Position numbers and translations under genes: made by a program | Notes under the pieces: model-generated | The model's input: the letters and a program-made list of their open reading frames with translations, nothing else | Told to the model about the DNA's origin: nothing | The model's database searches: none | Source of the DNA: Xanthomonas sp. CFBP 8443 | GTDB lineage: Bacteria; Pseudomonadota; Gammaproteobacteria; Xanthomonadales; Xanthomonadaceae | NCBI RefSeq assembly: GCF_025666195.1 | Contig: NZ_CP102592.1 | Location: 558,001-622,000 of the forward strand | Length of the DNA stretch: 64,000 nucleotides | Direction of reading: 5' to 3' | Part shown: positions 8,636-20,500 of the stretch, one piece after another | How positions within the stretch are numbered: the first letter of the stretch is position 1 | Layout: the number at the start of each line of letters is the position of its first letter

Positions 8636-9904
8636 TCAACTCTTCGCGGGCAGTCCACCGCTGCCCTGCGCAGCCGCCGCGCGCAGCTTGTCCTTCTTGC
8701 TCGGGCGCTTGCCCTTGATGCCGCCGGTCTGCGGCGCTGTCTCGGCGGCAGGCGCGGCCGTCTGCGTCGGTTCGAAACCGGCGATGCGTTCGCGCGGCAC
8801 GCGCAGCCGTTGGCGCTTCTCGATCAGGAGCAGGTGCGCCTCGCTGGCCGCATCGACGAAGCTCACCGCCAGGCCGTCGGCACCGGCGCGCCCGGTGCGG
8901 CCGATGCGGTGGGTGTAGTCGGCGGTGGCGCGCGGCAGGTCGTAGTTGACCACCACCGGCAGCTGCGCGATGTCCAGCCCGCGCGCGGCCACGTCGGTGG
9001 CGACCAGGACCTGCAGCTGGCCGCTCCTGAACCCGGCTAGCGCCTGGTTGCGGCGGCCCTGGCTCAGTTCGCCGTGGAACGGCTGCGCCGCCACGCCGGC
9101 CTTGTGCAGCTTCTCGGCCAGGTTGTCGGCGCCGCGCTGGCTGGCCACGAACACCAGCGCCTGCGGCCAGGCCTCGCTGTGCAGCAGGTGCCGTAGCAGC
9201 GCGGTGCGCTGCGCGCTGTCGACCTCGATCGCGCGCTGGCGGATCGTCGCCGGGGCGGCGGCGGCTTCCTCGCCGATGCGGCGCGGTCCGCGCAGCAGGC
9301 GTTGCGCCAGCACGTCCACCTCGGCCGGGAAGGTGGCCGAGAACAGCAGGGTCTGCCGGCGCCGTGGCAGCAGCGCCAGGATCCGGCCCAGTTCCTCTTC
9401 GAAGCCCAGCGCCAGCAGGCGGTCGGCCTCGTCCAGGACCAGCGTGTGCACCGCGCCCAGATCGAGTGCGTTGTGCGCGGCCAGGTCGAGCAGCCGGCCC
9501 GGCGTGGCCACGACGATGTCGGCGCCGCCGCGCAGCTTCAGCATCTGCGGATTGATCGAGGCGCCGCCGGCGACCGCAGCCACCTTGACCCGTCGCGGCA
9601 GGTAGCGCCCCAGCGCCTGCAAGGTGTCGCCGACCTGTGCGACCAGCTCGCGGGTCGGGACCAGCACCAAGCTGCGCACGCGGCGGCTGGGCGGCAGCAG
9701 CGCCGCATGCTGCAGCAGCGGCAGCGCGAACGCAGCGGTCTTGCCAGAGCCGGTCGCGGCGCAGGCAAGCAGGTCCTCGCCGCGCAGGATCGGCGCGACC
9801 GCCTGCGCCTGGATCGGCGTGGGCGCGGTGTAGCCGGCGGCGTCGAGCGCGCGGGAAAACGCGGGCAGCAGCTCGGGGGCGAGGCCCAGCGTGGCGAATG
9901 GCAT
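8636..9904 (-). CDS. rhlE: DEAD-box RNA helicase, RhlE-like
   Basis: A 422-aa ATP-dependent RNA helicase with all core motifs in order: Q motif (GYTAPTPIQ), Walker A (ATGSGKT), PTRELVAQV, TPGRL, Walker B DEAD, SAT, then in the second domain the ARGLDI and HRIGRTGRAG motifs. A short basic C-terminus rich in Lys and Pro (GIKGKRPSKKDKLRAA) is typical of the RhlE group, which acts in ribosome assembly and RNA decay. The ATG at 9904 begins MPFATLGL, the usual start of this group; the upstream in-frame leader is Arg-rich and not conserved. The gene appears to be transcribed alone. Confidence 0.92.
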   Translation of the reverse strand: MPFATLGLAPELLPAFSRALDAAGYTAPTPIQAQAVAPILRGEDLLACAATGSGKTAAFALPLLQHAALLPPSRRVRSLVLVPTRELVAQVGDTLQALGRYLPRRVKVAAVAGGASINPQMLKLRGGADIVVATPGRLLDLAAHNALDLGAVHTLVLDEADRLLALGFEEELGRILALLPRRRQTLLFSATFPAEVDVLAQRLLRGPRRIGEEAAAAPATIRQRAIEVDSAQRTALLRHLLHSEAWPQALVFVASQRGADNLAEKLHKAGVAAQPFHGELSQGRRNQALAGFRSGQLQVLVATDVAARGLDIAQLPVVVNYDLPRATADYTHRIGRTGRAGADGLAVSFVDAASEAHLLLIEKRQRLRVPRERIAGFEPTQTAAPAAETAPQTGGIKGKRPSKKDKLRAAAAQGSGGLPAKS

Positions 9905-10322
9905 GCAGCGTGGTCCGGAAGAGGGCGGCGAAACGATGCCGTCGCGATGCGCTGCGGCGGACGTAGCCGCGCAGCCTACCCGCAGCCGGACGCCTATGCG
10001 AGGCGTACGCGTCTGGGAGGCCAATTGCCGCCGCTCGAAAGACGCTCGATCGGCGACAGCGGCCCTTGCCCGAGCGTCCTGCGGGAAACGGTCGCCGCAG
10101 TCGCCGCTCGCTGGCAAGGCGAGGTGGCGCGCGCGTGGAAAACCTGGCGCGGTGCTGGGTTGGTGCCGAACCGGTCGCGCGCGGCGACGACGTGCGCAGG
10201 CGCCTCGCCATGCGCACCGGCGATAGCGCAGTCCGCTGGCTTGCCCGCAACGCCGCGTGGCCATATCGCCGCACGGCCACCGGTCCAGGTGGTCGTGCGG
10301 CGGGTGGTACCGGCTGCCGCGG
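9905..10322. other. Gap upstream of the helicase gene
   Basis: About 420 bases with no supported gene; it should hold the helicase promoter, but I cannot point to a convincing -35/-10 pair. No repeat of the local families is visible. Confidence 0.5.
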
Positions 10323-12619
<2,297 letters not shown>

Positions 12620-14044
12620 TCAGCCCGCCAGCGCCAGGTCGTCGATCAGCGCGCGCAGGAAGCGCGCCGCTTCGCCGCCGGTGCAGGCGCGGTGGTCGAA
12701 GGTGACCGACAGCGGGATCAGCTTGTGCGTCTCGATGCCGCCCATCACCGGCACCAGCTGGTGGCGGGCGCGGCCGGCGGCGACGATCGCCACGCACGGC
12801 GGTACCACCACCGGGGTGGCGTAGCGGCCGGCGAACATGCCGAAGTTGGACAGCGAGATGGTGTAGCCGCTCAGTTCCGAGGCGGCGATGCTGCGCGCCT
12901 CCACCTGCTGGCGCAGGCGGCTGATGCCTTCGCGGATGCCGCGCGCATCGAGCATGTCGGCGTTGCGCAGCGCCGGCACGAACAGGCCGTCGTCGGTGTC
13001 CACGGCGATGCCGATGTCGACCTGCGCATGCAGGGTGCGGGTCAGCGCGTCGCCATCGAACCAGGCGTTGAGCGCCGGCACCGCGCGGCAGGCGGCGACG
13101 ATGCCGCGCACCAGGCGCGCGGTCATGTCGTTGCCGGGCGTCCAGGCGTGGATGTCGGCGTCGTCGTTGAGCGTGGTCGGCACCACCTTGGCGTGCGCAT
13201 CGGCCATCACCCGCGCCATGTTGCGGCGTACGCCCTTGAGCTGCTCAGGCTGGCCGTGCGCGGTGGCGCCCGGCGGCTGCGTGCGCATCGGCTTGCCGGC
13301 GGCGGACAGCGGCGTGCGCGTTGGTGCTGCGGTGGTGGGCGCGGTTGCAGGGGGGGCTTCCGCCTTGACCTGCGCAGGCCGTGCGGTCGCGGCGGAAGCC
13401 GCTCCTACAGCGGCCGAGCCGTCGGCGGCGGCCTGCTTCACGTCGGCCAGGGTCACTGCGCCGTCGCCGCCGCTGGCGCGTACCCGGGTCAGGTCCACCC
13501 CCAGTTTCCTGGCCAGCGCGCGCACCGCCGGCATCGCGCGCACGCCGCCGACCGAGACCGTGCGTTCGCTGTGCACGGTGTTGGAGCTCTGCATCGCGCC
13601 GACCACGGTGCCGGCGTCGTCGCGCTCGCTGCCGCCTTGCGCCGTATCGGCGTCGCGCAGTTCGCCGCCGTCGTCGGAGGCAACGACGCGGTCGTTGTCG
13701 CCCGGCGCATCCGCGCCGGCGCCCTTGCCGGGGCTGGCTGGCGCGGCGCCGCCATGGTGGTGGCCGGTGTCCTGGCCCTCGGCGCGCTGCGGCATGCTGG
13801 CGTCGGGCGCGAACTGCGCCAGCATCGCGCCGGTGACGACGATGTCGCCCGGCGCGCCGGCCAGTTTCAGCACCTTGCCGGAGACCGGCGAGGGCACCTC
13901 GACCACCGCCTTGGCGGTCTCCATCGACACCAGCGGTTCGTCGAGCCGGATGGTGTCGCCTTCCTTGACGAACCATTCGACGATGGTCGCGTCGGGCAGG
14001 CCTTCGCCCAGGTCGGGCAGGTTGAAGCTCTTGGTTTCGCTCAT
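12620..14044 (-). CDS. bkdB: E2 of a branched-chain 2-oxoacid dehydrogenase-type complex (lipoyl acyltransferase)
   Basis: A 474-aa E2 core subunit that takes the acyl group from E1 on its lipoyl arm and passes it to CoA. The lipoyl domain (residues 1-80) has the modified Lys45 in ETAKAVVEV; a long charged and His-rich linker follows; the E1/E3-binding domain lies at about 168-205 (MPAVRALARKLGVDLTRV); a second Ala/Pro linker contains a chromosomal repeat-derived stretch (213-221); the acyltransferase domain fills the C-terminus. The catalytic loop reads DHRACTGG at 450-457: His451 is kept, but the Asp of HxxxDG is Thr455. The start overlaps the stop of the SH3-like gene (ATGA), so translation is coupled. 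E1 alpha and E1 beta are in the same operon. Pyruvate or acetoin as substrate cannot be excluded. Confidence 0.88.
   Translation of the reverse strand: MSETKSFNLPDLGEGLPDATIVEWFVKEGDTIRLDEPLVSMETAKAVVEVPSPVSGKVLKLAGAPGDIVVTGAMLAQFAPDASMPQRAEGQDTGHHHGGAAPASPGKGAGADAPGDNDRVVASDDGGELRDADTAQGGSERDDAGTVVGAMQSSNTVHSERTVSVGGVRAMPAVRALARKLGVDLTRVRASGGDGAVTLADVKQAAADGSAAVGAASAATARPAQVKAEAPPATAPTTAAPTRTPLSAAGKPMRTQPPGATAHGQPEQLKGVRRNMARVMADAHAKVVPTTLNDDADIHAWTPGNDMTARLVRGIVAACRAVPALNAWFDGDALTRTLHAQVDIGIAVDTDDGLFVPALRNADMLDARGIREGISRLRQQVEARSIAASELSGYTISLSNFGMFAGRYATPVVVPPCVAIVAAGRARHQLVPVMGGIETHKLIPLSVTFDHRACTGGEAARFLRALIDDLALAG
13385..13410. repeat. TGTAGGAGCGGCTT repeat inside the E2 coding sequence
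   Basis: The sequence CGGTCGCGGCGGAAGCCGC followed by TCCTACAG is a clear copy of the intergenic palindromic repeat. It lies in frame within the second linker of E2 and encodes VGAASAATA. Read the same way, this frame of the repeat occurs in non-coding copies elsewhere, for example near 24595. Confidence 0.8.
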
Positions 14045-14391
14045 GTGGTCTCTTCCAGCAGTTCCAGGTCGCGTGCCGGCAGCCAGCCCTGCGCGCCATC
14101 GGCGCGCTCGGCCCACCACCAGTCGCCGTATTCGTGATGCAGGGTCACGGTGTCGCCCTGCACCGCATCGAGTTCGCGCGCATCGTAGTCGCGCAGCGCT
14201 TCGGCGTGGCCGTCGCCGGTGGCGCGCAGCCAGGCCAGCGGCGCCCAGCCGGCGCTGCCGGCGGCGGTGGTGGTCCACACGAACGCCGGCCATTCCTCGT
14301 CGCGCACGCCCAGCAGCACCCGCTCGCCGGCGGCGACGCGGAGCGGATGCGGGTAGGTGGCGCGGTAGTCGCTGAGCAGGCGCGCGCGCAT
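14041..14391 (-). CDS. SH3-like domain protein inside the 2-oxoacid dehydrogenase operon
   Basis: A 116-aa acidic protein with two SH3-like halves. Residues 1-60 (ATYPHPLRVAAGERVLLG...WPAFVWTTT...GWAPLAWL) and residues 65-116 (ARELDAVQGDTVTLHHEYGDWWWAERADGAQGWLP) each show the SH3 pattern: an ALYDY-like strand, a DELD/GD turn, WWWA(E/R) and GWxP. The ATG at 14391 lies one base after the E1 beta stop (TGACATG), and its own stop overlaps the E2 start, so it is a real member of the operon. An alternative ATG at 14412 lies inside E1 beta. No catalytic role is visible; by position it may assist assembly of E1 with E2. Confidence 0.85.
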   Translation of the reverse strand: MRARLLSDYRATYPHPLRVAAGERVLLGVRDEEWPAFVWTTTAAGSAGWAPLAWLRATGDGHAEALRDYDARELDAVQGDTVTLHHEYGDWWWAERADGAQGWLPARDLELLEETT

Positions 14392-14392
14392 G

Positions 14393-15379
14393 TCAGCCTG
14401 CGGCGACGGCACGCTTGGCCGCCGCGACGATCTTGTCCACGCTCGGCAGGTATTTCATCTCCAGCCGGAACAACGGGATGTGCGTGTCGTAGCCGGTCAC
14501 GCGCTGCACCGGCGCGACCAGGTCGTACATCGACTGCTCGGCCAGGCGCGCGGCGATCTCGGCGCCGAAGCCGGCGCTGCGCGGGGCCTCCTGCACGATC
14601 ACGCAGCGGCCGGTGCGCGCCACCGATTCGGCGATGGTGTCGAAGTCCAGCGGGCGCAGCGTGGCCACGTCGATGACCTCGGCGCTGATGCCGTCGGCGG
14701 CGAGCTTGTCGGCCGCTTCCAGCGCTTCCTTGACCTGCGCGCCCCACGCGACCAGGGTCACGTCGCTACCTTCGCGCAGCACGAAGCACACGTCCAGCGG
14801 CAGCGCCTCGCCGTCGTCGACCACCACTTCCTTGTACTGGCGGTACAGGCGTTTGGGTTCCATGTAGATCACCGGATCCGGCTCGCGGATCGCCGCCAGC
14901 AGCAGGCCGTAGGCGCGCTGCGGGGAGGACGGCAGCACCACGCGCAGGCCCGGCACGTTGGTGAAGATGGCTTCGTTGGCCTCGCTGTGATGCTCCGGCG
15001 CGCGGATCCCGCCGCCCCACGGCACGCGCAGCACCATCGGGCAATGCAGGCGGCCGCGGGTGCGGTTGCGCAGGCGCGCGGCGTGGCAGATCAGGTGATC
15101 GACCATCGGATAGACGAAGCCGTCGAACTGCGCCTCGGCCACCGGCTTCATGCCCTGCGCGGCCAGGCCGACGGTCAGCCCGGCGATGGTAGTTTCGTCC
15201 AGCGGCGTGTCCAGCACGCGCTGCGCGCCGAAGCGCTGCTGCAGGCCGGCGGTGGCGCGGAACACGCCGCCGTTGACGCCGACGTCCTCGCCCAGCACCA
15301 GCACCGACGGGTCGTGCTGCAGTTCCCAGGCCAGAGCCTGGGTGACCGCTTCGATCAGGGTGATGGGGGTGCTGGTCAT
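14393..15379 (-). CDS. bkdA2: 2-oxoacid dehydrogenase E1 component, beta subunit
   Basis: A 328-aa transketolase-like beta subunit. It opens with ITLIEAVTQALAWELQHDPSVLVLGEDVG (the conserved ThDP-contact Glu region), followed by TPLDETTIAGLTVGLAAQGMKPVAEAQF, a pyrimidine-binding FVYPMVDHLICHAARLRNRT region and the C-terminal CVIVQEAPRSAGFGAEIAA domain. It pairs with the alpha subunit to decarboxylate branched-chain 2-oxoacids on thiamine diphosphate. The start at 15379 follows GGAGAC; an in-frame ATG at 15472 overlapping the E1 alpha end would add 31 low-complexity residues and is less likely. Its stop is one base from the SH3-like gene. Confidence 0.9.
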   Translation of the reverse strand: MTSTPITLIEAVTQALAWELQHDPSVLVLGEDVGVNGGVFRATAGLQQRFGAQRVLDTPLDETTIAGLTVGLAAQGMKPVAEAQFDGFVYPMVDHLICHAARLRNRTRGRLHCPMVLRVPWGGGIRAPEHHSEANEAIFTNVPGLRVVLPSSPQRAYGLLLAAIREPDPVIYMEPKRLYRQYKEVVVDDGEALPLDVCFVLREGSDVTLVAWGAQVKEALEAADKLAADGISAEVIDVATLRPLDFDTIAESVARTGRCVIVQEAPRSAGFGAEIAARLAEQSMYDLVAPVQRVTGYDTHIPLFRLEMKYLPSVDKIVAAAKRAVAAG

Positions 15380-15464
15380 CGGACTGTCTCCGCGCGCGGT
15401 GGCGGCGTGGTGGGCGGTGCCGGCCGCGTGCGTGGCGGCCGTGTCGGCAAGGCGGGGAGCGAGT

Positions 15465-16553
15465 TCATCCATGGCGCCGCTCCAGGGCGACGGCCTCGGC
15501 GCGCTGCGCGAGCAGCTCCGGCGGCGGGTCGGCGTACAGGTAATCGAACATCGCCTCCACTGGCTGCACCGGGGTGGCCAGGTAGGCGTCGACCTCGATG
15601 TCGACCAGGCGCGCGCATTCCTGCTTCCATGCCGCTTCCTCGGTCTCGCTCCACAGGCCCTGCGCGGTCAACCAGGTGCGTAGGCGGGTCAGCGGTTCGC
15701 GTTCCCAGGCCTGCTTGACCTCGGCCTCGTCGCGGTAGCGGCGGGCGTCGTCGGCGGTGGTGTGGTCGGACAGGCGGTAGGTCATGAATTCGATGACGCT
15801 GCCGCCCTGGCCGGACAGCGCGCGCTCGCGCGCCTGGCGCATCGCCTCCAGCACCGCGATCAGGTCGTTGCCGTCCACCTGCAGGCAATGCAGGCCGCCG
15901 GCCAGGCCCTTCTGCGCCAGGGTCTGCGCGCCGGTCTGCGCCGCGCGCGGCACCGAGATCGCCCAGCCGTTGTTGATCACGCACAGGATCAGCGGCAGCT
16001 GGTAGGCGCCGGCGGAATTGAGCGCGGCATAGAAATCTGTCTTCGACGAGCCGCCGTCGCCGCAGGTGGCGACCGCCACGTGGCCTTCGCCGCGCAGCTT
16101 GAACGCCAGCGCCGAGCCGGCGGCGTGCAGGCACTGGGTGGAGATCGGCACGCAGATCGGGAAGTCCTTGGCCGCGTCGGAATCGCGCAGGAAATCGCTG
16201 CCGCGCTCGTCGCCGCCCCAGTACAGCAATACTTCGCGCGGACGCACGCCGCGCATGAACATGGCGCCGTATTCGCGGTAGCTGGGCGCCAGCACATCGC
16301 CGCTGCGCATCGAGGCGCCGATGCCGATGTGGGTGGCCTCGTGGCCCAGGCACGAGGCGTAGGTGCCGAGCTTGCCGGTGCGCTGCAGGGCCACGGCCTT
16401 GCTGTCGAAGGTACGCACGTAGAGCATCTGCTTGAACAGTGTCAGCAGGGTCTGCGGGTTGGCCGAGTCGGCCGGAAGGGCGTCGCGGGCCGGCTGGCCG
16501 TCCGCGTCGAGGTACTGCAGGTATTCAATTTCGAATTGCGCGGCGATGGTCAT
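15465..16553 (-). CDS. bkdA1: 2-oxoacid dehydrogenase E1 component, alpha subunit
   Basis: A 362-aa first gene of the operon. The thiamine-diphosphate motif is complete: ATCGDGGSSKTDFYAALN through VINNGWAIS (GDG...N). It also has RTFDSKAVALQRTGKLGTYASCLGHEA, the substrate-channel region of this family, and TYRLSDHTTADDARRYR, the phosphorylation-loop equivalent found in branched-chain E1 alpha. The HTTADD motif with RLSDH favours a branched-chain 2-oxoacid dehydrogenase over pyruvate dehydrogenase. The start at 16553 follows GAGAG; an extra ten-residue extension to 16583 is possible. No lpd (E3) gene accompanies the operon, so E3 must come from elsewhere. Confidence 0.9.
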   Translation of the reverse strand: MTIAAQFEIEYLQYLDADGQPARDALPADSANPQTLLTLFKQMLYVRTFDSKAVALQRTGKLGTYASCLGHEATHIGIGASMRSGDVLAPSYREYGAMFMRGVRPREVLLYWGGDERGSDFLRDSDAAKDFPICVPISTQCLHAAGSALAFKLRGEGHVAVATCGDGGSSKTDFYAALNSAGAYQLPLILCVINNGWAISVPRAAQTGAQTLAQKGLAGGLHCLQVDGNDLIAVLEAMRQARERALSGQGGSVIEFMTYRLSDHTTADDARRYRDEAEVKQAWEREPLTRLRTWLTAQGLWSETEEAAWKQECARLVDIEVDAYLATPVQPVEAMFDYLYADPPPELLAQRAEAVALERRHG

Positions 16554-17139
16554 GACGGCGGCACTCTCGACAACAAGTTTCAAATGATATGAGCTGGCAT
16601 GTTAAGGAAGGCGTGCACAAAAGCCGTCCTGCACCGCAGCACGGCATCTTGCTGGATTGCAGCAAAAACGTGGATTGTGTTGGCTGCGCGCACTGCTGGC
16701 GTTCACTTGCGCGATTGCTGCGTTGCGATTGGCGGCTGCATGGGGTGCGGATGTCTATCGGTGGACGTTTAGCTCTGGGCATGATGGCGTCTGCCGTATA
16801 TACGGGCGACTGCGCAAAACACACGTGCGGCTAGGAGCAGGATCAAGATCAAGAGCTTTCGCGCCTGCTGGCGCGAGTTACTTTTGTCTTGGCAAAAAGT
16901 AACCAAAACCGCTCCCGCCCGACACGAGCCGGTGCGATACAGCCGCACCGGTGCCCTGTGCTCCTCGCGGCAAGCGGCACGGCGCCCAAACTCGCTTCGC
17001 TCAGACAAGGGCGCCTCTTCGGCCGCTCGCCACTGCGGTGCTCGGCTCGCTTTAGGGCGGGAAGTTTTAGGAGCGACAGCTAACGGCAACAGCAAGAGCA
17101 ACAGCAACGGCTCAAGAGCGGCCCTTCGGCTGTTCCCTT
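16554..17139. other. Non-coding leader plus GTTACTTTT dyad element
   Basis: About 590 bases upstream of the E1 alpha gene. The first 300 hold no gene and should contain the operon promoter. From 16876 an inverted repeat begins (GTTACTTTT at 16876-16884, AAAAAGTAAC at 16893-16902), followed by a CCGCTCCCGCCCGACACGAG block ending near 17078 at a TTTAGGGCGGGAAG motif. I recall this element as a recurrent non-coding sequence in many proteobacterial chromosomes, often mis-annotated as a protein. A short purine-rich run of CAACAG/CAAGAG repeats (17083-17112) follows. Confidence 0.55.
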
Positions 17140-17430
17140 CTCCCCTCGGGACCATGGCTCCCTTTTCGGGGGAAGGTGCCCCGCAGGGGCGGATGAGGGT
17201 ACGGGTGAAGCCTCGTGCGTCCAACTCAGCGAGACGCTTCGCCCCGTACCCTCACCCCAACCCCTCTCCCGAGGGGAGAGGGGCTTGGCTGTTTCCTTCT
17301 CCCATCGGGAGAAGGTGGCCCGCAGGGCCGGATGAGGGTACGGGCGAAGCCTCGTGCATCCAACTCAGCGAGACGCTTCGCCCCGACCCTCACCCCAACC
17401 CCTCTCCCGAGGGGAGAGGGGCTTTTACAG
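17140..17430. repeat. Two reverse-oriented units of the CCCTCACCCC/CTCTCCC repeat
   Basis: Two tandem units of the family found at 3390-3862, here in the opposite orientation: TTCTCCC...GGGAGAAGG hairpin, GATGAGGGTACGGG, CGAGACGCTTCGCCCC, then CCCTCACCCCAACCCCTCTC with a CGAGGGGAGAGGGG hairpin. The second unit ends just before the nuclease terminator. No coding sequence. Confidence 0.88.
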
Positions 17431-17469
17431 CCGAGGCCTCAAGGCGACGGCGGCCTCTGTAGCGACAGC

Positions 17470-17502
17470 AAAAGAAAAAGGGCGCGGCTTGCGGCCGCGC
17501 CC
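17470..17502 (-). terminator. Rho-independent terminator of the secreted nuclease gene
   Basis: Read on the minus strand, a perfect nine-base-pair stem (GGGCGCGGC / GCCGCGCCC) with a five-base loop is followed directly by TTTTTCTTTT. It lies 27 bases after the nuclease stop codon. Confidence 0.88.
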
Positions 17503-17528
17503 TTCGTTCTCCCCGCAGGCGGTTGCGC

Positions 17529-20500
17529 TCAGCGGCCGATGCGGGTGCTGAAGCGTGCCGTGTTGTCGGACGGGTCGGCATCGGGCGAGGCGGAGCTGGC
17601 GCTGGCCTGGATCACGATGGTGCGGTCGGCCGGCAACGGGCGGGTGGCCACGGCCAGGGTGAACGTGGTGCTGGCGCCCGGGGCCAGGTCGGCGCGGGTG
17701 CTGCACTGGAACTGCGCGCTGCGCAGGCCGTGGGCTTGCCGCACGCATTGCCAGCCGCGCGGCGGTACCAGCGCGGACAGCACCGACAACGTGTTGCCGC
17801 TGACGCTCAGGCTGGCGCGGCGCACCGGCGCATTGCCGTGGTTGCTCAGGGCGATGCGGTAGTTGGCGCCGAACGCGGTCAGCGGCAGCGTCGCCGGGCC
17901 GTCGATGCGCAGCGCCAGGTTGCCGGCAGGCGCGGCCTGCACCGCCACCGCGGCGCTGGCGCCGTTGTTGCCGGCGTTCGGGTCCTCGGTCTGCGAGGCG
18001 ACCGAGGCGGCCAGGCGCAGCGTGCGGCCGACCAGCTCGGCGGTGGCCGGCACCGCTACCTCGAAGCGCTGCGCCGCACCCGCGGCGAACTGCGTCGTGG
18101 TGCAGGTGACCACGGTCTGCGCGCCCACGTCCGATGCCGCGCAGTCCCAGCCCGGGGCGGCGCTCAGGGTCGGCGTCACCGCCGCGTCGAGCGCGAAGGC
18201 GACCGCGGCGAAGCGGGCCGCGTCCGGACCGGCGTTGCCGACCTCGACGCTGTAGCGGATCGTGTCGCCGGCGTAGACCGCGTCATTGGCCGCGCTCGCG
18301 GTCACGCCCAGGTCGGCGCGCTGCAGCGGCTTGAGCTTGAGCAGCACCACCGCCGGGTCGTGGTCGGACAGCCGCGCCGGCGAATTGGCGTCGTTGCGCG
18401 CGGTGGCCGGGAAGTCGGCATTGAGCCGCGCATGGCTTTCGCTCAGCGTAGCGATCTGCGCCGAGCCCATCAGCGCGCTGTTGGCCAGCACGTGGTCCAG
18501 CGACTGCACGTTGCCGTCGTAGGCGTACGAGTAGCTCTGGTCCGGCGTGGACAGCAGGGTCAGGTTGTACAGGTCCGGGTCGACCAGGTCGGCGCCGTCG
18601 CCCTCGACCACGGTCTGCGCGTCGGCCGACGGCAGGCCGGTCACCGTGCCCATCGCATCGACGTAGCCGTCGTTGAACTCGAAGGCGTTGAAGTCGCCCA
18701 TCACCAGCATCTGCTCGGCGGGATCGGCGGCCTGGCGCGCCTGCAGCAGGTTGGCCAGGAACACCGCCTGCGCCTGGCGCTTGGCGCGGATGCGCTGGCC
18801 GCTGGCGTCGTCGGTCTCGGCGCCGTTGAGCGAACGCTGGTGCACCTCGACCACGGTCAGCGGCAGCGTGCGGCCGTCGGCGAAATGCACTACTGCCTTC
18901 AGCAGCAGCGGCGGGCGATCGTTGAGCAGGCTGGTGCCGCCGGCCGGCTCGGTCCAGGTGGTGGTCTTGCCTTCCTGGCTGACCGACACGACCTCCACGC
19001 GGGCGACGCCGGCACCGACCGCGCCGGTCTTGACCAGGAAGCCGACGTCGATGCCGCCGACATCATTGCCTTCCTGCAGATAGGCCACGTACTGCGGATC
19101 GGGTTGGCCGGCGGCGACCGCATCGCTGTTGACGCGCGCGGCCAGGGTCTGCAGCACGCTCAGGCTCTCCACTTCCACCGTGCCCAGGATGTCGGGCGTG
19201 TTGAGGTAGTTGCGGATCGCCAGCGAGGCCTTGTTGAGCCGGGCCTGGTAGGCGGCCGGGGTCAGCACCGGTTCGCCGATCGCCGGATCGTTCTGGTCGT
19301 CGAAGAAGCGCTCCATGTTGTAGGTGGCGACGTTGACGTCGTCGGCCTGCGGCGCCGGGGCCGGCTTGGGCTGGTCGGCGCCGTTGCATTGCACGGTCGG
19401 CGCGGTTTCCGGATAGATCGTGTAGCGGCGGAAGCTGTAGTCCAGCGGTCCGCTGACGCCGAGCACCACGCAGCCGCCGGCCACGTCGATGCGCTCGCCG
19501 CCGAGGCCGGCGCTGCCCACCGCGATCACCTGCGGATTGGTGTTCCAGCGCGGCACGCCGGCCGGCGAGCCGGCCGGCAGCGGGTCGGGCTGCTGCACGC
19601 CGGGAGTGCGCCAGGCGCGCGGCAGGCCGGTGACCACGGCATGGAACACGCCGTTGCTGCTGGCGGTGGCGTTGGTCTCGTTGACGTTGCCGCCGGTGGG
19701 CGCGTTGACGGTCAGGCTGGGCGCGGCCACGCGCATGCCTTCCAGGCGCTCGAGCTGGTCGTAGGCGCCGCTCGGGTCGGGGAAGCTGGTGGTCAGCGTC
19801 ACCGCGGCCGGCAGCGGATTGCCGGTGGACTGCAGCAGCACGGTTGGCGTGCCCAGCTCGGTCAGTGGCGGCTGGGTCGGGTCGGCGCTCGGCACGTACT
19901 CGAGCACGGTGGCCTGCACGCGCACCGCGTTGCCCACCGCGGCCTCGGCCGGCGGCGCGCTGCCGGTGTAGACGTAGATGCCTTCGGAGGTCTGCGGATC
20001 GGCATCGGCCTGGGCGTCGGGCGCCTGCAGGAAGAAGCCGGCGCTGCGCCGCGCGGTGACGATGCCGCTGGTGGCGACGATCTGCCCGACCAGCGGCGAA
20101 CGTGCGCCGCTGCCCTGGATGCTGTGGATCGGCACCAGGTTGAAGTCGTCGTTGAGGATCACGCCGCTGGCGGTCAGCGTGGCCGGCAGGGCGCCGCTGA
20201 TGCCGCTGACGTCGAGGTAGAAGGTCTCGTCGGGTTCGTTGGCGGTGTCGCCATCGACCAGCACGCTGACCTGCGCGCTGCTGTCGCCGGCGGCGATGGT
20301 CACGCTGGTCGCGGCCAGGGCCTGGTAGTCGCTGCCGGCGTTGGCGCTGCCGTCGCGGGTGGCGACGCTGAAGCTCACGCCGCCGCTGCCGGCCGGCTGG
20401 CTCAGGGCGACGGTGAACACGAACGCGGTGCTGCCGCTGTCGCCTTCGCCGCGGCTGACATTGGCCACGCTGGCCACCGGCTGGTTGCCGCCGCCGCACA

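Noticed and set aside
16876..17224. A small arginine-rich protein read through the GTTACTTTT element
   Set aside because: The same block recurs as non-coding DNA elsewhere by my recollection, and the frame continues into the repeat array without any domain.
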